The notes: a model not told the origin generated them from the sequence alone. A stretch of DNA of 63,863 bases from SM23-32 sp964434535 (GCA_964434535.1 CAYSWA010000012.1:1-63863), one strand, 5' to 3'; shown: positions 31,386 through 39,934, counted from the first letter of the stretch. Made by a program: numbers and translations.

Positions 31386-32900
31386 TCAGTCGGTGATGTC
31401 GCCCAGGGCGTGGGCGATCTCCCGCGTGGCGGGGTAGAGACGGCGGTAGGCCGCGTAGAGCGCGTCGTAGAGCCCGGCACGATCGGGGTCGGGTTCGACG
31501 GTGCGCATCCGACCGACGCGCCTCGCCACCCCGACCGCTTCCGCGAACGAGCCGTATATCCCCGCCGCCATCCCGCCGAGCAGCGCCGCCCCGAGCGTGC
31601 CGGTCTGCTGGAACTCCAGCACGTGGAGCGTCCGCTGCAGGGCGTCGGCCTTGATCCGGTTCCACAGAGCGTTGCTCGTGCCCCCGCCGACGGCGCGGAG
31701 CTCGACGCCCTCTACCAGGTCGTCCACCCGCTCCAGCATGTCACGCAGGGAGAGGGCCGTCCCTTCCAGCGTTGCCCGCGCCAGCTCGGCGCGGCCCGTG
31801 GCGCGGGTCAGCCCGAAGAAGGCCCCCCGCGCTCGGGCGTCCCAGAGGGGCACGCGCTCGCCCTGGAGGTAGGGCAGGAAGATCAGCCCCCCGCAGCCCG
31901 GCTTGGCGCGCGAGGCCAGCTCGCTGAGGCGCTCCAGAGCGTCCGCGCCGCGGAGGCCGAGCAGGTCGCGCGCGCACCACTCGACGGCGACGCCGGCCGA
32001 GGTGTTCGCCCCGATCCCCATCCAGGTCCCGCGCGGCACATAGGCCGTGCACGCCCACCGCCGTCCGGTCGGCGGCTCACGCACGGGCAGGGCGACCGAG
32101 TCGGTCGAGCCGGCGATGTAGACGCAGGTCGCGCCGGGCAGCGCTCCGGCGCCCATCGCGCTGGTCGCCACGTCGCCGGCGCCGCAGGCGACCGGCGTGC
32201 CGGCGGCGAGGCCCGTCTCAGCGGCCGCTGCGCGCGAGAGGCGCCCCACCGCCTCGCCCGATCCGACCACGGCGGGGAGCTTCGCCGGGTCGACGCCGAG
32301 CGCCTCGCAGAGCGGCTCCGACCACCGCCAGGGATCGCCGATGTCGCCGAGGCCGGAGAGGCCGACCGTGGTCGGGTCGGTGACAAACTCGCCGGTCAAG
32401 CGCGCCGTCACGAACGTGTTGGCGAAGCCGACGGCGCGGGCGCGCCGGTAGAGCTCAGGCCGCTCGTCCCGCAGGTAGAGCACGCTGGAGGCGGCGGGCG
32501 TGCCGGGCATGAGCGCGTTGCCGGTGATGCGCTCGAACTGCTCGCGGCCGACGCTCTGTTCGATGGCCCGCACCTGCCTCAGGCTGCGGCGGTCGCAGTA
32601 GAGGATGGCGGGATGGAGGGCGCGGGCCTTCCCGTCGAGGGGCACCACGGTGGGGAAGAGGACCCCGACCCCGACGGCCGCCACCTCGGCGGGGGACAGG
32701 CGCGCCTGATCGCACGCTTCGCCAAGCGCGCCGAGGATGCCGCGCCACCACTGCCGCGGATCGCCCTCGACCCAGCCCGGCTGCGGCGCCTGGTTCTGGT
32801 GCACCGCGCGTCCGAGCCCGAGCAGCCGGCCCTCCGCCTCGAAGAGCCCGGCCTTCACGCCGGAGGTGCCCACGTCGATGCCGAGCAGGACCTGGCCCAT
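31386..32900 (-). CDS. xylB: FGGY-family carbohydrate kinase, xylulokinase-like
   Basis: The 504-aa kinase has the N-terminal phosphate-1 motif GIDVGTSGVKAGLF, the substrate region QPGWVEGDPRQWW, and the C-terminal FGGY domain with GGGTSNALWNRIKADAL, which binds ATP. It phosphorylates a ketopentose or related sugar, most likely D-xylulose. ATG 32900 (MGQVLLGIDVG) is chosen because the longer frame would read through its promoter. No isomerase gene adjoins, so the sugar is uncertain. Confidence 0.85.
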   Translation of the reverse strand: MGQVLLGIDVGTSGVKAGLFEAEGRLLGLGRAVHQNQAPQPGWVEGDPRQWWRGILGALGEACDQARLSPAEVAAVGVGVLFPTVVPLDGKARALHPAILYCDRRSLRQVRAIEQSVGREQFERITGNALMPGTPAASSVLYLRDERPELYRRARAVGFANTFVTARLTGEFVTDPTTVGLSGLGDIGDPWRWSEPLCEALGVDPAKLPAVVGSGEAVGRLSRAAAAETGLAAGTPVACGAGDVATSAMGAGALPGATCVYIAGSTDSVALPVREPPTGRRWACTAYVPRGTWMGIGANTSAGVAVEWCARDLLGLRGADALERLSELASRAKPGCGGLIFLPYLQGERVPLWDARARGAFFGLTRATGRAELARATLEGTALSLRDMLERVDDLVEGVELRAVGGGTSNALWNRIKADALQRTLHVLEFQQTGTLGAALLGGMAAGIYGSFAEAVGVARRVGRMRTVEPDPDRAGLYDALYAAYRRLYPATREIAHALGDITD

Positions 32901-32941
32901 CGCGCGCCCTCCAGAAAGGCGCCTCGCACGCCGACGCCCCG

Positions 32942-32969
32942 AGTATAACGGCGCATCGTGCGCTTTCAA
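32942..32969 (-). promoter_or_regulatory. Promoter of the sugar kinase gene
   Basis: TTGAAA (32969-32964) and TATACT (32947-32942) on the minus strand are 16 nt apart. The -35 box overlaps that of the divergent plus-strand promoter. Confidence 0.65.
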
Positions 32970-32991
32970 TGCCGGCGGTACGCGCTATAAT
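32963..32991 (+). promoter_or_regulatory. Divergent promoter of the exported glycosidase gene
   Basis: TATAAT (32986-32991) is a perfect -10 box. The -35 position, CTTTCA at 32963-32968 with 17-nt spacing, is weak and coincides with the -35 of the sugar kinase promoter, so an activator is plausible. Confidence 0.55.
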
Positions 32992-33041
32992 GGCCCCGTA
33001 AGTGACGGGGGGGACGTCGTGGGCCGTGCAGGAGGTGGGCC

Positions 33042-35642
33042 GTGAGGAGCTTCTTTTGCGTGTTTGTGACGGTTGCCTGTGTCGGCGGGCTGGCCGTGGG
33101 CGCGGCCGGAGCGCCGCCCGGGTTCGAAGGATTCCCTTTCCGCATCCCGCCCGAGGGCCTGGTCGAGGGGACGGCTCCCGAGGCCCTGGCCCGGCCGGCG
33201 GCGCCCGCCGGGGCGGAGGGATTCGTGGCCGTGCGGGGCGACCGGTTCGTCCTCGCCGAGAGCGGCCGACCCGTCCGCTTCTGGGCCACGAACCTCTGCT
33301 TCGGCGGCTGCTTCCCGCCCCACGAGGTGGCCGAGCGGATGGCCCGACGCATGGCGACGCTCGGGATCAACTGCGTGCGCTTCCACCACATGGACGCCTC
33401 CACCTATCCCCGCGGCATCTGGCGGGGGAACGGCTGGGGCGACTTCCCCCACGAGGAGCTCGACCCCGAGGCGCTCGACCGGCTCGACTACCTGATCGCC
33501 CAACTGAAGGAGCAGGGGATCTACGCGAACCTGAACCTGCACGTCTCCCGCACCTACGGAGCGGCCGACGGCTTCCCGGAAGTGGGCGAGGGCGAGAGCG
33601 TCCCGAGCTACGGCAAGGGGGTCGATCACTTCTACCCGAAGTGCATCGAGGAGCAGAAGCGCTACGCCCGCATGCTGCTGCGCCACGTGAACCCCTACAC
33701 GGGCAACGCCTACGCCGAAGAGCCCGCCGTGGCCATGGTCGAGATCAGCAACGAGGACGGGCTCCTGCACGAGTGGCGCGGCGGCGGCCTGGACCGCCTG
33801 CCCGAGCCCTACCGGCGCGAGCTGGCGCGGCAGTGGAACGAGTGGCTCGCCGAGCGCTACGGCTCGACCGAGGGGCTGCGCCGGGCCTGGTCGGAGGGCG
33901 CCGTCGAGGGCGACGAGCACGACCTGCTCTCGCGCCCCGAGGTGACCGACTTCCTCCAGGTTACCGGCGAGGCGTCGGCCACGTCCGAGCGCATCGAAGG
34001 CGCGGCCGGCGAGGAGATACTCAAGATCATCGTCCACAGGCCCGGCGCCGAGGGCTGGCACGTGCAGCACATCTGGCAGCCGGTCCGCCTCGAAAAGGAC
34101 GTCGCTTACACCCTGCGCATGCGCATGCGCGCCAGCCGGGAGGCGCAGGTCAGCGTGGCCTGCCGCATGGCCTACGGGCCGTGGGGCAGCCTCGGCCTCT
34201 CGCAGGGCGTCGAGGTCGGCCCGCAGTGGCGGGACTACGAGTTCAGCTTCGTAGCGACCGAGACCGACGCCAATGCCCGCGTGGACGTTAGCGGGCTCTC
34301 GCAGGAGGACCTGACGCTCTGGCTGACGGGCATCGAGCTGGTCACGGCCTCCGTCGTCGGGCTGCCCGAGGGGCAGTCGCTCGGGCACGGCAGCGTGAGC
34401 TGGGCGTCGCGCCAGGAGCTGGCCGGCCGGACCGCGGCGGTCCAGCGCGACGTGGTGCTCTTCCTGCGCGAGACCGAGGTGGGCTACTGGTCCGAGATGC
34501 GCCGCTACCTACAGGAGGAGCTCGGCGTGCGGATGCCCGTCACCGGCACGGCCGTCGGCTTCACCACGCCGCAGATCGCCGCGGAGACGGCGGACTTCGT
34601 CGACTCCCACGCCTACTGGCAGCACCCCGGGTTCCCCGGCCGGCCGTGGGACGCGGAGAACTGGGTAGTGGGGCAGCGGGCGATGGTCAACGAGCCCCGG
34701 CGCTCCACCATCTCCTCGCTGGCGGCGCGCCGCGTCTTCGGGCTGCCCTATACGGTGACGGAATACAATCACGCCGCGCCGAACCGCTACGAGGCGGAGG
34801 GCTTTCCCCTGATCGCCGTCTACGGATCGTTCCAGGCTTGGGACGGGATCTTCGAGTTCGCCTACAGCCACGGTTCGAACTGGGAGACCGACCACTTCCA
34901 CGGGTTCTTCGACGTGGCCGGCCACATGCTGAAGCTGGCGCAGTTCCCGGCCTGCGCCGACCTGTTCCTGAACCGCCGGGTGCCCCCGCCGCCGCGACTG
35001 GCCGCCGTGCGCCTGCCGCTGGAGCAGCGGCTGGCCATGATCTCGGTCGACTTCCGGGGCATCAACGCGCTCCAGGGCGCCGCCGATCCGCTGATCTGGC
35101 AGAAGGCGCTCCTCGGCGTCAGCGTCGGCGAAGGCCGCCCGGAGCCCCCGCCCGAGCCCGCCGGGCAGATGAGCTGGGCGCTCGAGGACGGGCGCGGTCT
35201 GCTCCGTTACGTGGGCGAGGGCTGCGCCGGGCTGATCGGCTTCGCCGCCGGCGAGACGGTCGGCGGCGGGGGCATCACGCTCGTGCCGGGCGCGACCTCG
35301 CTGGACGGCTTCTCGGCCGTCATGCTCAACAGCGTCGAGGGGCAGGCCCTCGGCGAGCCGGGCCGCTACCTGGTCACCGCCACGGCCCGCTGCGCCAACG
35401 AGGGTATGGTCTGGAAGCCGGACGGCCGCTCCGTCGGCCGGCAGTGGGGCCACGCGCCGACGCTCTGCGAGGGCGTGCCGCTCACCCTCGCCCTCGAGGG
35501 CGCACGCGCCGCCAGGCTCTACGCCCTCGGGCCGGACGGCACGCGGCGCCGGGAGGTGGCCGCCAGGCTGGAGGGGGGACGCCGGCTCTTCGAGGCCGGC
35601 CCGCGGTGGCAAACGCTCTGGTACGAGCTGGTGATCGAGTAG
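33042..35642 (+). CDS. Exported clan GH-A (GH5-like) glycosidase with an inserted beta-sandwich domain
   Basis: The 866-aa protein starts with a signal peptide (about 1-23). A TIM barrel opens with RFWATNLCFGGCFPPHEVAERMARRMATLGINCVRFHH-type features. The probable acid/base is E238 in ISNED and the nucleophile E574 in TEYNH. The 336-residue separation is unusually long for the clan because a CBM4/9-like beta-sandwich (about 302-436) is inserted. A C-terminal beta domain (about 690-866) follows. It likely cleaves a plant or microbial polysaccharide outside the cytoplasm. It is divergent from the sugar kinase and shares its promoter region. Confidence 0.8.
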   Translation: MRSFFCVFVTVACVGGLAVGAAGAPPGFEGFPFRIPPEGLVEGTAPEALARPAAPAGAEGFVAVRGDRFVLAESGRPVRFWATNLCFGGCFPPHEVAERMARRMATLGINCVRFHHMDASTYPRGIWRGNGWGDFPHEELDPEALDRLDYLIAQLKEQGIYANLNLHVSRTYGAADGFPEVGEGESVPSYGKGVDHFYPKCIEEQKRYARMLLRHVNPYTGNAYAEEPAVAMVEISNEDGLLHEWRGGGLDRLPEPYRRELARQWNEWLAERYGSTEGLRRAWSEGAVEGDEHDLLSRPEVTDFLQVTGEASATSERIEGAAGEEILKIIVHRPGAEGWHVQHIWQPVRLEKDVAYTLRMRMRASREAQVSVACRMAYGPWGSLGLSQGVEVGPQWRDYEFSFVATETDANARVDVSGLSQEDLTLWLTGIELVTASVVGLPEGQSLGHGSVSWASRQELAGRTAAVQRDVVLFLRETEVGYWSEMRRYLQEELGVRMPVTGTAVGFTTPQIAAETADFVDSHAYWQHPGFPGRPWDAENWVVGQRAMVNEPRRSTISSLAARRVFGLPYTVTEYNHAAPNRYEAEGFPLIAVYGSFQAWDGIFEFAYSHGSNWETDHFHGFFDVAGHMLKLAQFPACADLFLNRRVPPPPRLAAVRLPLEQRLAMISVDFRGINALQGAADPLIWQKALLGVSVGEGRPEPPPEPAGQMSWALEDGRGLLRYVGEGCAGLIGFAAGETVGGGGITLVPGATSLDGFSAVMLNSVEGQALGEPGRYLVTATARCANEGMVWKPDGRSVGRQWGHAPTLCEGVPLTLALEGARAARLYALGPDGTRRREVAARLEGGRRLFEAGPRWQTLWYELVIE

Positions 35643-35681
35643 GCGCCTTACCGCCGCACGGGGGCGTGCAGTGCCGCAGGC

Positions 35682-35710
35682 TTGATTTGCGCGCGGCCTG
35701 GTGGTATCAA
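35682..35710 (+). promoter_or_regulatory. Candidate promoter for the GspE-like gene
   Basis: TTGATT (35682-35687) and TATCAA (35705-35710) are 17 nt apart in the gap after the glycosidase. The match is moderate. Confidence 0.45.
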
Positions 35711-35803
35711 TGGGCATTGTGATCGGGCCGTTTGGGTGTTGCCCGCGGCCTCGCTCAGGGCCCGCCGTCCACCACGCCGCACTGCGCGACAGGGAAGGAC
35801 AGG

Positions 35804-37810
35804 ATGACGATCCGATTCCGCTGCCCCCACTGCCGCCAGAAGCTGGGCGTGCCCGATTCCCTGGCGGGCAAGCACGGCCGGTGCCCCAAGTGCAGGGGGG
35901 CGGTCGACGTGCCGGCCGACTCGGCCGAGCAGCAGGCCGACCACACGCCCCGTCCCGCCGCCGCCCACCCACAGGTCGAGGCGTTCACCGAGGAGGAGCA
36001 GAGCCCCACGCCCTCCGATACCACGGTCTACATGGAGTCGACGCCCCGGCCGGGGCCGCGCCCGACTGAGCCGCCGCCGTCGGAGGACACGACCGGCCAG
36101 GCCGTGGTGGACACCGTCGCCGCGGCCGGGCTCGACGTGCCGACCCTGGAGGGCGAGCCGCAAGCGAAGGCCGGCTGGCTCCCCCGCGCGATGGTCGGGC
36201 TCGCCATGCTGGTGGTGCTGGTCGCCCTCGCCATACGTGGCTACTTCCTCTACGACCTGCGCTACGGGCCAACGGCGGCGCAGGCCGGGGCTGCGCAGAC
36301 GTTCGTTACGCTGAGCATGGTCCTCGGCGCCCTCTCGGCGTTGGCCTGTCTCGGCATCCTGATCAGCGGGATCGCGGCGCTGCGGCTCAGCGAGATGGGG
36401 CGCAACTGGCTGATGATCACGATCATCGGCTACCTGCTGGTGCACCTGCTCTACGCCGGGCTGATCAACGTGCCGGCCCTCCATCCCCCCGGGGCGGAGG
36501 GGGGGTTCGACACGCGGGTGATGGAAGGGGTCTTCCTGGCCGGCGCCGTGCTGCTGCTGGCGGCGCCGCTGGTCTACCTCTGGCGGTTCGGGCGGCTCTG
36601 GGGGACCGGCAAGCCCGAGGCGATCGACGTGATCGACCTGGTGGACAGGCTGCTGAAGGAGGCGCTGAAGGCCCGCGCCAGCGACGTGCACTTCGAGCCC
36701 GGCTCCGACGGCGTCTCCGTCCGCTACCGCATAGATGGCGTCCTGCATCCCATCATCACCTACCCGACCACGATGCAGGATCGGATCGTATCGCGCGTGA
36801 AGGTGATGGGCCGGATGGACATCGCCGAACGCCGGCTGCCCCAGGACGGCGGGGCGACCCTCGCCGTGGGCAACAAGGGCGTGGACCTGCGCATCTCCAC
36901 CGTGCCGTCCAACTACGGGGAGCGCGCCGTGATCCGCCTGCTCGACCCCGCCACCAGCATCTACGGGCTGGAGGGGCTCGGGATGGGCCCCGACCTGCTG
37001 CCCAAGATGGACGCGATCATCGAGAGCCCGCACGGCGTGTTCTTCTGCACGGGGCCGACCGGCTCGGGCAAGACCACCACCCTCTACGCCGCCCTGCTGC
37101 GCGTGAACGCCGGCGAGCGCAACGTGCTGACCGTCGAGGACCCGGTCGAGTACCAGCTGCCCGGCATTAGCCAGCTCCCCGTGGGCAAGAAGAAGGGGAT
37201 GACCTTCGCCTCGGGCCTGCGCTCGATGCTGCGGCAGGACCCCGACGTGATCATGGTCGGCGAGGTGCGGGACACCGAGACGGCCGACATGGTCATCCGT
37301 GCCGCCCAGACCGGCCACCTGGTGCTGAGCACGCTGCACACCAACGATTCGGCCGGCGCGGTCACCCGCCTGCTGGACCTGGAGATCGAGCCGTTCCTGC
37401 TCGCCTCGACGCTGACCGGCGTGCTCGCCCAGCGCCTGGTGCGGCGCGTCTGCCCCGACTGCGGCGAGCAGTACGAGCCGGGCCAGGAAGAGGTGGAGCG
37501 GCTCGGCTTGGCCTTCAAGCCGGGCATGCAGTTCCGCCGCGGCCGCGGCTGCGTGCGCTGCCTCAGCACCGGCTATTACGGCCGCATCGGCCTGTTCGAA
37601 CTGCTGATGGTAGACGACGCGATCCGCGAGCTGATCATGGAGAAGTCCGACGCCTGGGCTGTGCGTAAGGCGGCACTGAGCCACGGCATGATCTCGCTGC
37701 GGGAGGAAGGCGCCCGCAAGGTGGCCCAGGGCATCACCTCCTCGGCCGAAGTCTGGCGGGTCATCCGCGGCACCGTCTATGACGACGAGGGGCGGAGCTC
37801 CTCGGCTTGA
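35804..37810 (+). CDS. GspE/PilB-type ATPase with N-terminal zinc ribbon and integral membrane domain
   Basis: The 668-aa protein starts at ATG 35804 behind GGGAAGG. Residues 1-35 are an MJ0042-type zinc ribbon (C7, C10, C27, C30). A Pro/Thr-rich linker (about 40-120) is followed by three to four membrane helices (about 125-265). A complete type II secretion/type IV pilus ATPase core then begins with KARASDVHFEPGSDGVSVRYRIDG. Walker A is GPTGSGKTT (K about 423), the Walker B region is QDPDVIMVGEVRD, and the His box STLHTND and a tetracysteine site (CPDC about 549, CVRC about 582) are present. Family members are normally cytosolic and recruited by GspL; here the membrane anchor is built in. 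No pilin or other secretion gene adjoins. Confidence 0.85.
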   Translation: MTIRFRCPHCRQKLGVPDSLAGKHGRCPKCRGAVDVPADSAEQQADHTPRPAAAHPQVEAFTEEEQSPTPSDTTVYMESTPRPGPRPTEPPPSEDTTGQAVVDTVAAAGLDVPTLEGEPQAKAGWLPRAMVGLAMLVVLVALAIRGYFLYDLRYGPTAAQAGAAQTFVTLSMVLGALSALACLGILISGIAALRLSEMGRNWLMITIIGYLLVHLLYAGLINVPALHPPGAEGGFDTRVMEGVFLAGAVLLLAAPLVYLWRFGRLWGTGKPEAIDVIDLVDRLLKEALKARASDVHFEPGSDGVSVRYRIDGVLHPIITYPTTMQDRIVSRVKVMGRMDIAERRLPQDGGATLAVGNKGVDLRISTVPSNYGERAVIRLLDPATSIYGLEGLGMGPDLLPKMDAIIESPHGVFFCTGPTGSGKTTTLYAALLRVNAGERNVLTVEDPVEYQLPGISQLPVGKKKGMTFASGLRSMLRQDPDVIMVGEVRDTETADMVIRAAQTGHLVLSTLHTNDSAGAVTRLLDLEIEPFLLASTLTGVLAQRLVRRVCPDCGEQYEPGQEEVERLGLAFKPGMQFRRGRGCVRCLSTGYYGRIGLFELLMVDDAIRELIMEKSDAWAVRKAALSHGMISLREEGARKVAQGITSSAEVWRVIRGTVYDDEGRSSSA

Positions 37811-37835
37811 CAGGGCCGTTGCGGGGACGTAGAAT
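37807..37835 (+). promoter_or_regulatory. Strong promoter of the tRNA-Val gene
   Basis: TTGACA (37807-37812) overlaps the stop codon of the GspE-like gene, and TAGAAT (37830-37835) follows after 17 nt. The expected start near 37842 is just upstream of the tRNA. Confidence 0.8.
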
Positions 37836-37848
37836 CGCCGATGGACCG

Positions 37849-37925
37849 GGGCGGTTAGCTCAGTTGGCTAGAGCGCCAGCTCGACACGCTGGAGGCCACT
37901 GGTTCGAGTCCAGTACCGCCCACCA
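37849..37925 (+). tRNA. trnV: tRNA-Val (anticodon GAC), with C33
   Basis: The 77-nt sequence folds as a full cloverleaf: acceptor GGGCGGT with ACCGCCC, D stem GCTC/GAGC, anticodon stem CCAGC/GCTGG, T stem ACTGG/CCAGT with loop TTCGAGT, and an encoded CCA. The seven-base anticodon loop is TCGACAC, so positions 34-36 are GAC (Val). Position 33 is C, whereas U33 is nearly universal in elongator tRNAs. A shift of the loop to give U33 would destroy the anticodon stem. The variable loop is AGGCC. Confidence 0.92.
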
Positions 37926-37949
37926 CCTTCCCCCGCGGCGCCCCCGCCT

Positions 37950-37978
37950 TTGACACGCCCCCGGTGCTCCGGTACGCT
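37950..37978 (+). promoter_or_regulatory. Promoter of the ferritin-like gene
   Basis: TTGACA (37950-37955) and TACGCT (37973-37978) are 17 nt apart, 25 nt past the tRNA. The predicted leader is about 32 nt and contains GAAGGAGG. Confidence 0.65.
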
Positions 37979-38016
37979 CGCTTGCAGGGGTATCTACCAC
38001 GAAGAAGGAGGCAGAG

Positions 38017-38544
38017 GTGAATCCCGAGTTGAACGAAGCGCTCCAGAAGGCGCGCAAGCTGGAGATGGACGGCATCGAGTTCTACACCCGGGCTGGCCGG
38101 GAGTGCAGCGCCGCATCGGGCACGCGGATGTTTGAGTCCTTCGCCGCTGACGAGCGGCGCCACCTGAAGATCGTCAGCGACGTGGCCGAGGGGCTCGGGG
38201 TCGATGTCTCCGGCCAGCCGACGCCGCGCGAGTCGATACGCACGATCTTCTCGGAGGCCGCCGAGAAGATGGACGATTACGTCGAGAGCACGGCCGACGA
38301 GAGGGACGCCGTCCGGGTGGCCCTGGGCATGGAGACCGAGAGCTACGAGCTCTACAAGGACGCCGCCGCGCGCGCCTCCGACCAGACCACGCGCAAGCTG
38401 ATGGAGCGCCTCGCGCTGGAGGAGAACCAGCACTACGAGATGCTCAACAACACGCTGGAGTACATGGAGGCGAACGAGAAGTGGTGGCTCTGGCGGGAGG
38501 GCGGCCTCCTGACCGGCGACCGCAGCTCGATCGGCATGGAGTAG
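38017..38544 (+). CDS. Rubrerythrin-like/ferritin-like di-iron protein
   Basis: The 175-aa protein starts at GTG 38017 behind GAAGGAGG. It shows the duplicated ferritin-like helical pattern: KARKLEMDGIEFYTRAG with FAADERRHLKI, then GMETESYELYKDAA with LALEENQHYEML, supplying Glu and ExxH iron ligands. There is no rubredoxin domain. The C-terminus ends in WWLWREGGLLTGD, rich in Trp. It probably handles iron or peroxide, but lies apart from the PerR cluster and no PerR box is evident at its promoter. Confidence 0.82.
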   Translation: MNPELNEALQKARKLEMDGIEFYTRAGRECSAASGTRMFESFAADERRHLKIVSDVAEGLGVDVSGQPTPRESIRTIFSEAAEKMDDYVESTADERDAVRVALGMETESYELYKDAAARASDQTTRKLMERLALEENQHYEMLNNTLEYMEANEKWWLWREGGLLTGDRSSIGME

Positions 38545-38576
38545 CACGCGCGGAAGCTGCCGCGCGGGACCTGGCC

Positions 38577-38611
38577 GGGCCCTGGCGCCGCCCCGGCGCG
38601 GCGCAGGGCCC
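38577..38611 (+). terminator. Hairpin terminator after the ferritin-like gene
   Basis: GGGCCCTG (38577-38584) pairs with CAGGGCCC (38604-38611), with an inner CGCCGC/GCGGCG helix, for about 14 bp in all. It is followed by GCGTTCCTTG, a weak U tract. It isolates the sigma-54 promoter downstream. Confidence 0.55.
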
Positions 38612-38644
38612 GCGTTCCTTGCGCGCGGGAGGCCGGCGTCCTGA

Positions 38645-38661
38645 TTGGCACGCCGGTTGCA
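38645..38661 (+). promoter_or_regulatory. Canonical sigma-54 (-24/-12) promoter
   Basis: TTGGCACG-CCGG-TTGCA matches the RpoN consensus, with GG (38647-38648) and GC (38659-38660) at the required spacing. Transcription would start near 38673, giving about 108 nt of leader before the HD-GYP gene. RpoN dependence implies control by an enhancer-binding protein not encoded in the window. Confidence 0.85.
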
Positions 38662-38780
38662 CCTCTTCCCCTCGCTGTATCGCAACGATGCAGGTGCGTG
38701 AAGACGGCGCCGTGACCGTCCGTGCGGGTGGAGGGGCCGCGAGGTAGGGCGGGGCGCCGCTGTGCCTATGCCACGTCAGG

Positions 38781-39875
38781 ATGGCCACGCCGATGGACGT
38801 TGAGACGCCGGCCCCGCAGGGCGAGGCGGCGCCGACCGAGGACGAGCTCTTCCCGGTCCCGCTGGCCGTTATGCAGCCGGGGACGCTCGCGCCGGTGGAC
38901 CTCTACATCCGCTTCCACGACCCCCCGCAGGTCATCCTCTACAAGAAGGCCCGTTCGCCCCTGCCCGAGGAGAACCGCGAGCGCCTGGTTGAGCACGGCG
39001 TGCGCGAGCTCTACCTGAGCAAGAAGGACCAGAAGGCCTATCACGAATACGTCGAGGAGAACATCCAGGCGATCGTCCGCGACGACCTGCTGCCCCCCGA
39101 CAAGGCGTCCGAGCTGGTCTACGAAAGCTCCTCGCGGGTGATGGCCGAGACGTTCGAGGAGCCCCGCTCCGGTCGCAACATGCAGCGCGCCCACCGGATG
39201 GTCGACGTGACCGTCCGCTCGATCCTGAAGGACCCCGAGGCGCTCTGGCACATGGCCCAGATCGCCACGCACGACTACTACACCTACACGCACTGCGTGC
39301 ACGTCTGCGCCTTCCTTGTGAGCGCCGCGCGCGACGTGCTCGGCATCACCGACCGCGAGCCGCTCCAGCAGATCGGGCTCGGCGCCATCTTCCACGACAT
39401 CGGCAAGGCCCAGATCCCCGACGCCATACTGAACAAGCCGGGCAAGCTGACCTGCGAGGAGTTCGAGACGGTCAAAAAGCACCCGACGCTCGGCGTGGCC
39501 ATCGTGAGGCACGACCGCAAGATGCCCCGAGCCTCCCTCCAGATCATCCGCAGCCATCACGAACACTTCGACGGCTCCGGCTACCCCCACGGGCTGGCCG
39601 GCGAGGGGATCGACCGGATCAGCCGCCTGGCCACGGTCATCGACGTATACGATGCGCTCACCACCGAGCGCCCCTACGCGCGCGCCCGCCAGCCCTACAA
39701 GGCCCTGGAGCTGATGCTCGGCGGCATGGCCGAGCAGTTCGACGCGCGCGTGCTGCGCTCGTTCGTGCGGTTCCTCGGCCCGCGGCAGTGCCGGGAGGAA
39801 CTGCGCGCCCGCTGGAAGGAAGCCCTGGGCCGGATCGGGCTGGACAGTCTCATCCACGCCCGCGCGCCGGCCTGA
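38781..39875 (+). CDS. HD-GYP domain cyclic-dinucleotide phosphodiesterase
   Basis: The 364-aa protein has an N-terminal domain of about 150 residues (LAVMQPGTLAPVDLYIRF and VRELYLSKKDQ), similar to the DUF3391-like sensory module often seen with HD-GYP proteins. The catalytic domain follows, with HDIGK (H205-D206), HHEHFDGSGYP (H259 on) and DVYDALTTERPY, all metal-binding residues intact. It should hydrolyse c-di-GMP or a related cyclic dinucleotide. No membrane helix is present. A sigma-54 promoter upstream points to control of motility or surface behaviour. ATG 38793 is an alternative start. Confidence 0.9.
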   Translation: MATPMDVETPAPQGEAAPTEDELFPVPLAVMQPGTLAPVDLYIRFHDPPQVILYKKARSPLPEENRERLVEHGVRELYLSKKDQKAYHEYVEENIQAIVRDDLLPPDKASELVYESSSRVMAETFEEPRSGRNMQRAHRMVDVTVRSILKDPEALWHMAQIATHDYYTYTHCVHVCAFLVSAARDVLGITDREPLQQIGLGAIFHDIGKAQIPDAILNKPGKLTCEEFETVKKHPTLGVAIVRHDRKMPRASLQIIRSHHEHFDGSGYPHGLAGEGIDRISRLATVIDVYDALTTERPYARARQPYKALELMLGGMAEQFDARVLRSFVRFLGPRQCREELRARWKEALGRIGLDSLIHARAPA

Positions 39876-39934
39876 GGGCGGCGCTGCGGAAGCTGCCGGC
39901 GCGGCGCGCCCCGGGGTTCACTGACGGGAGCGGC

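Noticed and set aside
35804..37810. Ordinary type II secretion or type IV pilus locus
   Set aside because: No other secretion or pilin gene is present on either side; neighbours are a glycosidase and a tRNA.
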